The notes under the pieces: generated by a model
Told to the model about the DNA's origin: nothing
What the model saw: only the letters and a program-made list of their open reading frames with translations
Database searches by the model: none
Program-made: the position numbers and the translations under genes
Source: JBAZDC01 sp041654595
GTDB lineage: Bacteria > Pseudomonadota > Gammaproteobacteria > Burkholderiales > Burkholderiaceae_B
Assembly (NCBI GenBank): GCA_964551305.1
Contig: CAZKBT010000047.1
Span: forward strand, 1-22,537
Direction: 5' to 3'
DNA length: 22,537 bases
Part shown: in pieces, positions 1-7,704 of the stretch
Position numbering within the stretch: position 1 is the first letter of the stretch
Layout: each line of letters opens with the position of its first letter

Positions 1-1
1 A

Positions 2-1102
2 TCCAAAGAGGTGCTGTCCGGCACGGTCGGCGAACCGCCATGCCTGTTGTCGGCAGAGCAGGCTCGGGAATCGGGCATCGTAATGCGGCTCGGCGTCGCG
101 GTCCGGGCGATCGATCGCCAAGCGAAGTCGCTGGCGCTGTCCGACGGCACGATGCTTGCTTATGACAAGCTTGTTCTGGCCACGGGCGGACAGGCTCGGC
201 GGCCCGAGGTGGAGGGCATGGACTTGCCCGGCGCGCACACGCTGCGCACGCTGGACGATGCCCGGCGCTTGCAGCGCCGATTGCGGGCAGGCAAGCGGCT
301 TCTGGTGCTGGGGGGCGGCTGGATCGGCCTGGAGGTGGCCGCCACCGCCAGGCAGGCGGGCTTGCATGTCACGGTCATCGAGGGCGGGGACCGATTGTGC
401 GCCCGATCCGTTCCCCCCGAGATCTCGGCATTCCTGCTCGAGCGGCATCGACGCGCCGGGGTGGATGTGCAATTGAACGGCATGCTGACGGCCGTTCATG
501 CATCGGAGGACGGTGCGTTGCATGCGGCGACGCATCGCGGTCTGCGCGAGTTCGATTCGATCGTGGCCGGCGTCGGCTTGCAGCCCAATACCGGCTTGGC
601 CGAGGCATGCGGGCTCGAAGTGGATAACGGCATCGTCGTCGATGCTGCCGGATGCACTTCCGATCCCGATATCCATGCCGCCGGCGATGTAACGAATCAG
701 CCTTGCTCGTGGGCGGGGGCTCGGCCAGGCATGCGTGTGCGCCTGGAGTCCTGGGCGAATGCGCAGAATCAAGGCATCGCCGTAGGCAGGGCGTTGGCCG
801 GCATGGAGCCGGGCCGGCAAGATCCGCCCTGGTTCTGGTCGGATCAGTATGGCGTGAATCTGCAGGTGCTGGGCATGCCGGTTCCCCATGCGTTGACCAT
901 ACGGCGCGGGAGCGAGGATGACGGGAAGTTCTGCCTGTTCCAATTCGTTGACGACCGCTTGCACGCCGTCATTTCCGTGAACATGCCGCGCGAGCTCAAG
1001 TTGGCCAAGCGTTGGATGAAGGCGGGGGTGCGCCCCGATCCCGGCGAACTGGCCGATCCGGATTTCAGGCTGGATAAATTCAAGGCTGTTGCTACTCTCT
1101 AG
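2..1102 (+). CDS. Ferredoxin-NAD(P)+ reductase / FAD-dependent pyridine nucleotide oxidoreductase, 5' end missing
   Basis: This flavoprotein would pass electrons from NAD(P)H through FAD to a ferredoxin or Rieske partner, usually serving a ring-hydroxylating oxygenase or P450. The frame is open from base 2. The first visible residues (SKEVLSG) match the LSKxYL-G stretch that normally follows the first FAD-binding Rossmann motif, so about 45 N-terminal residues lie outside the window and the GTG at 11 is not the real start. Visible are ATG (residues 60-62 of the fragment), the NAD-binding glycine motif VLGGGWIGLE (102-111), the second FAD motif DIHAAGDV (about 225-232) and a C-terminal reductase domain. 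The gene converges on the aldolase gene and their ends overlap by 11 bp. Family assignment is secure; the oxygenase partner is unknown and may lie to the left. Confidence 0.87.
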   Translation, partial: SKEVLSGTVGEPPCLLSAEQARESGIVMRLGVAVRAIDRQAKSLALSDGTMLAYDKLVLATGGQARRPEVEGMDLPGAHTLRTLDDARRLQRRLRAGKRLLVLGGGWIGLEVAATARQAGLHVTVIEGGDRLCARSVPPEISAFLLERHRRAGVDVQLNGMLTAVHASEDGALHAATHRGLREFDSIVAGVGLQPNTGLAEACGLEVDNGIVVDAAGCTSDPDIHAAGDVTNQPCSWAGARPGMRVRLESWANAQNQGIAVGRALAGMEPGRQDPPWFWSDQYGVNLQVLGMPVPHALTIRRGSEDDGKFCLFQFVDDRLHAVISVNMPRELKLAKRWMKAGVRPDPGELADPDFRLDKFKAVATL

Positions 1103-2030
1103 GCGTCGCGCCGCATTTGCCGCCGTAGGCATCGAGCTGATCTTGCGCATACCGCGCCATGGCGATATCGACCATGTTGCCTCGAAACGAGATGGCGCCG
1201 TCGCCGGATGCGGATGCAGCCGCGAATGCATCGACCATGCTGGCGAAGAATTCGATTTCCTCGCCGCTCAGGCTGAATACCTCGTGTACGACGGCGATAT
1301 GAGCGGGATGGATGACCAGCGCGCCGGCGTAGCCGAAGCTGCGTGCCCGTTCCGCCAGCTTGCGCACCGTTGCCAGGTCGTCCAGTCTCATGCCGATCAG
1401 GCTTGCCATGGGACGGAGCGCGCCGCCCGCCTTGCTGTCCAGGACGACCTTGGAGCAAATGTAGCTTTGTTCCGCGCCGTGTGTCGTAGGGTGCAAACCG
1501 AGTGCGCGAGCGACGTCGCCAGCCACGGATTCATTGAGCACGCCCACCAGCCCGCTCACCCGATCCGTTGCGGCGGCGAGCGCGTCGCCGCTCTGAATGC
1601 CCCGCGCGGTCTCGGGCAAAGGCAGGAACCGGATGGTTCCCAGTGGAATTCCCTGTTTGCCTTCTTGGTATGAGACGGCACGGTCCAGCAAGATGAGTTC
1701 TTCGGCGCGTTCGACCTTGGGAATCACGAGGCCGCGCAGTCCGGGTACGATGAGACTGGAGACATCCTCGAACCCGCCTTCCGAAGGTGCATTGATGCGC
1801 GCGTAAGGCAATTGCCGCGTGCCGCGCATATTGGAGATCGCGGCGCGCACGAGTTCGCGGGCGTCCGCTTTTTCGCCGGGCGGCACGGCGTCTTCCAAAT
1901 CGAACAGGACCGCATCGGGATCGAAGCGCGCCACCTTGGAAAACAGGGACGGCTTATTGCCGGGCACGAACAACATGGAGCGTGGGCACGGCGGCTCGGT
2001 GCGATGAGAAGGCCGATCCTGGTGGCGCAT
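1092..2030 (-). CDS. HpcH/HpaI aldolase / citrate lyase beta subunit-like (CitE-like) acyl-CoA lyase
   Basis: The family cleaves or forms C-C bonds in 3-hydroxyacyl-CoA thioesters (malyl-CoA, citramalyl-CoA, citryl-CoA) with Mg2+, typically releasing acetyl-CoA plus an oxo-acid. The 312-residue protein is of normal length. Hallmarks in order are LFVPGNKP (20-27), DLEDAVPPGEK (45-54), the ARIN arginine (R78), PKVE (104-107), the LPETARGI glutamate (E140) and the C-terminal HPAHI (241-245). Where relatives usually have a G-x-E-D metal-binding motif, this protein reads LNESV (165-169), so the usual aspartate looks like serine; this was aligned by eye. The start ATG overlaps the stop of the upstream permease gene (TAATG) and has GGAG six bases ahead. 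It is the last gene of the leftward operon. The substrate is unassigned. Confidence 0.85.
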   Translation of the reverse strand: MRHQDRPSHRTEPPCPRSMLFVPGNKPSLFSKVARFDPDAVLFDLEDAVPPGEKADARELVRAAISNMRGTRQLPYARINAPSEGGFEDVSSLIVPGLRGLVIPKVERAEELILLDRAVSYQEGKQGIPLGTIRFLPLPETARGIQSGDALAAATDRVSGLVGVLNESVAGDVARALGLHPTTHGAEQSYICSKVVLDSKAGGALRPMASLIGMRLDDLATVRKLAERARSFGYAGALVIHPAHIAVVHEVFSLSGEEIEFFASMVDAFAAASASGDGAISFRGNMVDIAMARYAQDQLDAYGGKCGATPRE

Positions 2031-2830
2031 TACATTCTCCTTATCCTCAGTAGCAACAACAGCAGCATGCCCAGCATCGGAATCGACAGGACCAGGACGG
2101 ATATGGCGGGCAGGATGGGCGTGACTTCGAACAGGATGGAATCCCAGAGTTTGACGGGAAGCGTCTTGTTGCGCGCACCGCTCAGGAACAATGCCAGCAC
2201 GACCTCGTCGAAGGATGCATGAAACGCCAGCAGTCCGGCTCCTACGATGGCGGTTCTGATTTGTGGAATCGTAATGTGCCAGAAGGTACGAAACGGTCCC
2301 GCGCCCAGGTTGCTCGACGCTTGCGTCAGATCGGGACTCAGGGTTTGCAAGCGGCCGCCCAGCAACACGACGACGAAGGGCAAGGCGATGACGGTGTGCA
2401 TGATGGCGATGCCTGATATGGTGCCTTGCATGCCGAAATGAATGAACAGGAAGTAAGCGGAAGCGGCGATGACGACGGACGGTATGATCTGGGGCGCCAT
2501 GAAAGACGCCTCGACGACGGGCCGCCAGCGGCTCGGAAGCCTGACGATGGCCAGCGCCGCCGCGCTGCCGATCGCCGTCGCGGCCGCCATGACGATCAGC
2601 GCGATGCGCACCGAGCGCCACAGCGCCTCCATCCAGTCGGGGCTGGCAAAAAGGCGCCGGTATTGTTCGAAAGACGGGTTGGAGGGGATCAGTTCGAACC
2701 TGGGCGCATCGTTGAACGACATCGGGATGATGGCCAGAACGGGAAACAGAAGGAATCCGATCGTCAATACGGCGCATGCGGCCAGCAGGATCCTGGCGAA
2801 GCGATGGCGGGGACGGTATTGCGAGTACAT
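2030..2830 (-). CDS. ABC transporter permease, PotC-like (spermidine/putrescine importer family)
   Basis: This is an inner-membrane permease, one of two in a PotABCD-type importer whose other parts are encoded in the same operon. The 266-residue protein starts with a charged stretch, then a first membrane segment (about 15-36, ILLAACAVLTIGFLLFPVLA). It has about six hydrophobic segments, and the cytoplasmic EAA loop that contacts the ATPase reads ASSNLGAGPFRTFWHITIPQ, ahead of the last helices. A GAGG seven bases before the ATG at 2830 supports the start. The stop overlaps the start of the aldolase gene, suggesting translational coupling. PotC-type permeases also occur in importers of ferric iron, phosphonates and various organic acids, so polyamine should not be assumed as substrate. 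Confidence 0.9.
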   Translation of the reverse strand: MYSQYRPRHRFARILLAACAVLTIGFLLFPVLAIIPMSFNDAPRFELIPSNPSFEQYRRLFASPDWMEALWRSVRIALIVMAAATAIGSAAALAIVRLPSRWRPVVEASFMAPQIIPSVVIAASAYFLFIHFGMQGTISGIAIMHTVIALPFVVVLLGGRLQTLSPDLTQASSNLGAGPFRTFWHITIPQIRTAIVGAGLLAFHASFDEVVLALFLSGARNKTLPVKLWDSILFEVTPILPAISVLVLSIPMLGMLLLLLLRIRRM

Positions 2831-2880
2831 GGAGATACCTCAAAGTTTTCCTGGCGGGAAGCGGACACGGGCTGTCGAGC

Positions 2881-3726
2881 TCATACCGCTTTCATGACCG
2901 TGGACTGCGGCAGCAACGCGCGATACATCATGTACAGCACGATCGTGGAGGCAAGCAGCGTAGTCGACAAGGAGAACGCCAACGGCCAGTTCAGCACTTC
3001 GCGCACATTGAACGCGATCAAGGTTGCGACCATCATTTCGCGCGTGCCGCCCAGCATGGCCGGCGTAATATAGAAACCCAGGCTGACGATGAATGTCAGC
3101 AGCGCGCCCACCGCGATGCCCGGCATCGTGAGCGGCAGCGTGACCCGCATGAACGTGCGCCACCCATTGGCGCCCAGGCTGGTCGATGCGCTGCCTAGGT
3201 CGCCAGGCACCGCCAGCAGGGCGCTGAGCACGGGCAGGATCATGTAGGGCAGCAGCATGTTGACCATGGCGATGGTCACCGCGAACGAGTTGTACATGAG
3301 CTGCAAGGGGCTATCCAGCCATCCCAATTCCATGAGCAGCCGGTTGACCAAGCCGGTGTTCTGCAGCGCCAGCATCCACACGTAGTTCCTGACAAGCACG
3401 GACAGCATGAAGGGCATGGCGATCAGGATAATGGCGATCGATCTGGCCTTCGGCCGCAGCGATGCGATGTAATAGGCGCAAGGATAGCCTACGAATACGC
3501 ATATCAGCGTAACGATAAGCGCGATGCGCAGGGTCTTCCAATATACGGATTGATAGACCGGCGTGTTGAACAGATGCTGGTACGAGGCGAAGCTGACGTC
3601 GGGAAACCCGACGCTGGCGCCGATGCTGGCGGCCAGGGGCACGACAAAGAATACGAGCAGGAATGCGCCCGGCACGAGCAGCAGCATGAGCGTGCCCAAT
3701 GCGGAGCGCGATATGCCCTTGATCAT
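2881..3726 (-). CDS. ABC transporter permease, PotB-like (spermidine/putrescine importer family)
   Basis: This is the other permease of the PotABCD-type importer, of 281 residues. It has an N-terminal membrane segment (LGTLMLLLVPGAFLLVFFVV), a periplasmic stretch and about five further hydrophobic segments. The EAA loop reads STSLGANGWRTFMRVTLPLT followed by MPGI, typical of PotB. An open frame continues further upstream, but the ATG at 3726 is preferred because its ATGA overlaps the stop of the acyl-CoA synthetase and the protein then begins at the normal PotB position. A 50-bp gap separates it from the PotC-like gene. The permease genes are split from the importer's ATPase and binding-protein genes by two CoA-enzyme genes, an unusual order that ties the importer to the pathway. 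Confidence 0.9.
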   Translation of the reverse strand: MIKGISRSALGTLMLLLVPGAFLLVFFVVPLAASIGASVGFPDVSFASYQHLFNTPVYQSVYWKTLRIALIVTLICVFVGYPCAYYIASLRPKARSIAIILIAMPFMLSVLVRNYVWMLALQNTGLVNRLLMELGWLDSPLQLMYNSFAVTIAMVNMLLPYMILPVLSALLAVPGDLGSASTSLGANGWRTFMRVTLPLTMPGIAVGALLTFIVSLGFYITPAMLGGTREMMVATLIAFNVREVLNWPLAFSLSTTLLASTIVLYMMYRALLPQSTVMKAV

Positions 3727-5852
3727 CGGCGCACCACCATGCGGGCGTCGGCGACGTGAGCGCCGTGCGCGTTGACGATGACGGGGTTCAAGTCCAGCTC
3801 GACGAGGTCCGGGGCGGCGGCGCAGAAGTCCGCCACCTGTTTTATCAGCACGGCCAGGGCATCGACGTTCGCCGCGCTCCGCCCCCGATACCCCGCGAGC
3901 AGCCTGGCCGCCTTCGAGCGTCGGACCAGGTCGGCGGCCTGCGACGCGGTCAGGGGAGCGAGCCGGCAAACGACGTCCTTCATGACTTCCACCAACACGC
4001 CGCCGGCGCCAAAGAAGATTGCCGGACCGAACTGGGGATCGATTTTGGCGCCGATGAAGCATTCCACGCCCTTGCTTATCATGGGCGTCATCAAGACTTG
4101 GGCGTCCGGATCGCCGAGCCGGCGCGAGATGGATTGCAGCTTTTCGAATCCGGCGGATGCCTGGTCAGCCGTGGCGACGTCGAGCAGCACGCCGCCGATG
4201 TCCGATTTGTGGTTGGCCAGGCCGGACGACAGTTTCATTGCCACCGGCGTATTTCTTGCGGCCATGATGTCGCCCGCTTGTCGGGCGCTGTTTGCCAGCC
4301 AGTATTCCGGCATGCCGACGCCGGCGTCGGCCAGTCGCTTTCGGCTTTGATGTTCGAGCAGGACGAGCGCTGCACTTGTCTGTCGCCCTGCGAGGGCGAC
4401 GTCGATTGCCGCGCTGTCCTTGGCGGCGGAGTGATTGTCGGCCGGCGCCGCCCGGTGAAGGGCCGCCATGCTTTTCGCCGCGGATTCCAGCTCCGCGTAC
4501 AGCGGGATCCCGGAATCGTATAGGGGCCGCAGCGTCGCAAGGCCGGCTTCGGCATGCTCGCTGTGCATGATGATAGGCTTGGCGCTCTTGCGCGACAGTT
4601 CGCCGATGGCTGCGGCGGTTTGCCGCTCTATGGTGCTGATCGCGGCTTGTGTCGGCGCATCGTCCGTCATCAAATAGTAGCCCCCGAAATGCCCCGCGAA
4701 AATCACGCCGTCGACGTTGGGGTCGTCGAGGCAGACCGCCATGACGCGTTCGATGCTGTCGGGCTGGGATTCCGCCAGTCCGGCAAAGTCCACGGGGTTC
4801 GTGATACCGCTGCGCACCGGCATGATCCGTTCGAGCCGCGCAAGGGTTGAGGCCGAGAGCGTGGCCAGCTCCAGCCCGTTGCGGCCCGCGCAATCGGCGA
4901 CGACGGTGGCGTGTCCCCCTCCGTCGGAAAGGACTGCGATGCGTGGTGTTGCCAGTACTTTCCTTGTGGCCAGGGCAAGCGCGATGTCGAAGGCCGTTTC
5001 GGTTTCAAGCGCGCGGATGATACCTGCGTCGCGCAGGGCGGCGTCGGCCACCGCGTCGTCGCCGGCCAGCGAGCCCGTATGAGACTGCGCCGCCTTTTTA
5101 CCCGCTTCCGATCCGCCCGGCTTCAAGAGGACGACAGGCTTATGGAGCGTCGCGGCTTGAAGGACGTCCACCAGGCGCCGGCCGTCTCCGGGGGCGAAGC
5201 CTTCGCAATAAATCAGGATGACCTGGGTTTGATCGTCGGCCAGCAGCATGTCGACCAGTTCCGATATCGTCAGGTCGGCGCCGTTGCCGACGGCGAATAT
5301 CGACGAGAACCCTGCCTGCTTCGTGCGGGCATAGCGGGTGAACGTGAGCGCCATGTTGCCGCTTTGGGTGATCAAGCCGATGCGGCCCGCGGGCACATGC
5401 CACCCCAGGGTGTTGACGCCGCCCGAGGCGCTGTATACGCCGGCGCTGTTGGAGCCCAGCATCCGTATATGGCGGGACTTGAGCGTGCGAACCAGCCGTG
5501 TTTCCGCTTCACGGCCGGCGGCGCCGGTTTCCGAGAACCCGGCCGATACCACGACGACCGCGCCGACCTTGGCTTGCGCGCATTCCTCGATGACGGCCGG
5601 CACGTGCTGCTCCGGAACCATGACGACCGCCAGATCGATCGGCACGGGTATGTCGGACACGCTGCGATAGGCTGCGTGCCCGCTCATGGTCGTTTCCGTG
5701 GGATGAACGGGGTAGAGCCGGGCGTTGGTGCGCGCTTTCAGCGCGCTCAGCCAGCGTCGGCCCCCCGCCTTCTGAGCGGCGGTGCTGGCGCCGATCATGG
5801 CGATCGTGGCCGGTTGCGTGAAACGCGTCAGAGTTTCCAGAGTGGTCGCCAT
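3723..5852 (-). CDS. Acyl-CoA synthetase of the NDP-forming (acetate-CoA ligase) family, fused alpha-beta type
   Basis: The 709-residue protein should activate a carboxylic acid to its CoA thioester with ATP. Domains in order: CoA-binding Rossmann domain (about 10-135, nucleotide loop MIGASTA at 19-25), succinyl-CoA-ligase-like domains (about 150-450) with TQSGN (162-166) and the AAQSHTGSLAG segment whose His258 is the expected phospho-histidine, and a C-terminal ATP-grasp domain (about 480-709, with VAMKLSS and FFGAGGVLVEV). The usual GPNCxG motif reads GSNSAG (133-138), a small departure. The start at 5852 directly abuts the enoyl-CoA hydratase stop (TGAATG), and the end overlaps the permease start. 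Single-chain members of the family activate acetate, pimelate, aryl and other acids; specificity here is unknown. Confidence 0.9.
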   Translation of the reverse strand: MATTLETLTRFTQPATIAMIGASTAAQKAGGRRWLSALKARTNARLYPVHPTETTMSGHAAYRSVSDIPVPIDLAVVMVPEQHVPAVIEECAQAKVGAVVVVSAGFSETGAAGREAETRLVRTLKSRHIRMLGSNSAGVYSASGGVNTLGWHVPAGRIGLITQSGNMALTFTRYARTKQAGFSSIFAVGNGADLTISELVDMLLADDQTQVILIYCEGFAPGDGRRLVDVLQAATLHKPVVLLKPGGSEAGKKAAQSHTGSLAGDDAVADAALRDAGIIRALETETAFDIALALATRKVLATPRIAVLSDGGGHATVVADCAGRNGLELATLSASTLARLERIMPVRSGITNPVDFAGLAESQPDSIERVMAVCLDDPNVDGVIFAGHFGGYYLMTDDAPTQAAISTIERQTAAAIGELSRKSAKPIIMHSEHAEAGLATLRPLYDSGIPLYAELESAAKSMAALHRAAPADNHSAAKDSAAIDVALAGRQTSAALVLLEHQSRKRLADAGVGMPEYWLANSARQAGDIMAARNTPVAMKLSSGLANHKSDIGGVLLDVATADQASAGFEKLQSISRRLGDPDAQVLMTPMISKGVECFIGAKIDPQFGPAIFFGAGGVLVEVMKDVVCRLAPLTASQAADLVRRSKAARLLAGYRGRSAANVDALAVLIKQVADFCAAAPDLVELDLNPVIVNAHGAHVADARMVVRR

Positions 5853-6632
5853 TCAACGGTCTCGCCAGACAGGTTTGCGCTTTTCAGCGAATGCCGCGGG
5901 TCCTTCCTTGGCGTCTTCGCTACCGTGGACGAGCGCGAGGGCCGCCGCCACGAACCGCATGAACTCGTGCGGGTGCTCGTGCAGGCCGCGCCATCCCAGC
6001 TCTTTGGTGATCTTGATCGACAGCGGGCCGTTGTCCGCAATGACGTTCGCCAGCCGCATGGCCGCCGGCATGAGTTCGTCCGGCGCGACCAGCTCGCTGA
6101 TCAGGCCGGCTTCGTATGCGCGCTGCGCGCTGATGCGTTCGCCGGTGAGCAGCATCTGCATGGCGACGGCGAACGGGATCATTTGTACCAGCCGCATCGC
6201 GCCATAGCCGTGCAGGATGGAGCGTTGCACTTCCGGACATCCAAAGGAGGCGCTGGTGGACGCGATGCGCAGATCGCATGCCAGAGCAAGCTCGAGTCCG
6301 CCGGCAAGGCAGTAGCCGTTCACGGCCGCGATGACCGGCTTGCGCACTTGTATGGACTGGCCCAAGCGGTAGGAGCGGTCCTTGTCCCACAACTCGGCCG
6401 CGCCGCCGGGGAACTGTTCGCCATGCAGGGATTTCAGATCGGCGCCGGCGCTGAAGGATTTTTCGCCCATGCCGGTGAGTATGGCGACGCGCAGTTCGCC
6501 GTCATCATCGAATGACTCGAAGCATTTTCCCATTGCCGACACGACGTCCGCATCGTAGGCGTTCATGGCCGCGGGCCGGTTGATCTTGATGATCGCGACC
6601 GGGCCTTCTTTGACGTAAAGTACTTTGTCCAT
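5853..6632 (-). CDS. Enoyl-CoA hydratase/isomerase (crotonase family)
   Basis: The 259-residue crotonase-fold protein probably adds water to a 2-enoyl-CoA intermediate in the pathway encoded by this operon. The oxyanion-hole segments are FSAGADLKSL (60-69) and NGYCLAGG (105-112). Both general acid/base glutamates of canonical hydratases are present, E114 in GLELALACD and E134 in CPEVQ, so a real hydratase is likely. The usual PGxGGTQRL that follows reads HGYGAMRL, a moderate departure. The C-terminus has the typical EGPAAFAEKRKP. The start at 6632 follows the binding-protein stop by 7 bases, with GAGG inside the overlap region acting as ribosome-binding site. A divergent paralogue lies at 9721-10494. 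Confidence 0.92.
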   Translation of the reverse strand: MDKVLYVKEGPVAIIKINRPAAMNAYDADVVSAMGKCFESFDDDGELRVAILTGMGEKSFSAGADLKSLHGEQFPGGAAELWDKDRSYRLGQSIQVRKPVIAAVNGYCLAGGLELALACDLRIASTSASFGCPEVQRSILHGYGAMRLVQMIPFAVAMQMLLTGERISAQRAYEAGLISELVAPDELMPAAMRLANVIADNGPLSIKITKELGWRGLHEHPHEFMRFVAAALALVHGSEDAKEGPAAFAEKRKPVWRDR

Positions 6633-6639
6633 GACGGCC

Positions 6640-7692
6640 TCAGCTCAAACGCCATTCATTGAATCGTTCGGTGACCTTGGACAGGTTGGGCCCCCACCAG
6701 TCGCCGTTGAACAGGAAGCCCTTCGCGAAGTTGTCGGGCTGGGAAGGCAGCAGCGCCATGGTCTTGGGCTCGACCAGCGAGAATGCCTTGCGGTTCGTCG
6801 GGCCGTACGCAATGTATTTGGTCAGCTCCGCCTGGCGATCGGGCCGGGTGGCGAACTCGATGAATTTCATCGCGAGGTCGTAATTCTTCGAACCTTTGGG
6901 GATGACCCAGCCTTCGTAGGAAATCGCCGCGCCGTCGTAGGATACGCGCACGGGCTTGCCTTCCAATTGCAGCGAGACGCCGCGCGTCCATGGCGACATG
7001 ACGATTTCACGGGAAAGCAGCATTTGTTCGACTTGGGGAAATTGTGTCCACCAGATGGCGCTCTGCTTGAACTTGTCCAGGCTCTTCAGCGCCCGCTCCA
7101 CGTCCAGCGGATACAGCTGGTCTTTGGACACGCCGTCGGCCAAGAGGGCGAATTCCAGCATGTACGTCACGCCGGCCAGCATGCCGCGCTTGCCCGGGAA
7201 TTTTTCCGTGTCCCAGACGTCCGTCCAGGAGGTTGGAGCGTTGCCTTCGGCGAAGACTTCGCTGTTGTACGTCAGTTGCGCGGCGAACGTGACGCCGCCG
7301 CAGCAAAACTCGCTGACAGTTTCCTTCAGCAGGTCGTCGGTCTGGAAGCGGCTGTAGTCGATGGGCTCCAGCAGGCCTTCGCCCACCGCGGTGTAACGCA
7401 ATCTGTCTGGAAGCGAAATCAGATCCCATTCCACGTTCTTGGACGAGACTTGGGCCTTGAGGCGGGCCAGTTCCACGCCGGTGGTCTGGATGATCTTGAT
7501 GCCGGTTTCTTTTTCGAAGGGCTCGAACAAGGCCCTGGTCTGTCCTTCCTGATAGGCGCCGCCGAAACCGACGAATACCAATTCCTGGGCGCGAGCGCCG
7601 CGCGCGATGCCAGGCATCGCGATGCCCGCCGATACACCCACCGCGGCAGCCAGAAAACTTCTGCGGGAAAAAGCCGTTTTTCTATTTTCCAT
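6640..7692 (-). CDS. ABC transporter substrate-binding protein, PotD-like, Tat-exported
   Basis: This is the periplasmic solute receptor of the operon's importer, about 350 residues. The N-terminus has a twin-arginine signal (SRRSFLAAA, residues 9-17), a hydrophobic stretch and a likely cleavage after RGARA near residue 35. There is no lipobox cysteine, so a soluble periplasmic protein is expected. The mature part begins LVFVGFGGAYQEGQTRALF and contains TYNSEVF, W-x-D-V-W and YEGWVIPKGSKN, all usual for the extracellular solute-binding family 1/PotD group. The start at 7692 is preferred over the ATG at 7704 because GGAG lies at suitable distance before it; the 7704 ATG abuts the ATPase stop. 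A Tat signal could mean folding before export, but no cofactor is evident. Confidence 0.9.
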   Translation of the reverse strand: MENRKTAFSRRSFLAAAVGVSAGIAMPGIARGARAQELVFVGFGGAYQEGQTRALFEPFEKETGIKIIQTTGVELARLKAQVSSKNVEWDLISLPDRLRYTAVGEGLLEPIDYSRFQTDDLLKETVSEFCCGGVTFAAQLTYNSEVFAEGNAPTSWTDVWDTEKFPGKRGMLAGVTYMLEFALLADGVSKDQLYPLDVERALKSLDKFKQSAIWWTQFPQVEQMLLSREIVMSPWTRGVSLQLEGKPVRVSYDGAAISYEGWVIPKGSKNYDLAMKFIEFATRPDRQAELTKYIAYGPTNRKAFSLVEPKTMALLPSQPDNFAKGFLFNGDWWGPNLSKVTERFNEWRLS

Positions 7693-7704
7693 TTCTTTCT
7701 CCAT

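Noticed and set aside
2030..2843. Extension of the CitE-like protein to a 583-residue product starting near 2843
   Set aside because: The upstream part is out-of-frame reading of the PotC-like permease gene. The ATG at 2030, with GGAG ahead, gives a protein of normal length and a proper N-terminus.
3727..4062. Extension of the PotB-like protein upstream to 4062
   Set aside because: The added residues are Arg-rich out-of-frame translation of the acyl-CoA synthetase ATP-grasp domain. The ATG at 3726 overlaps that gene's stop.
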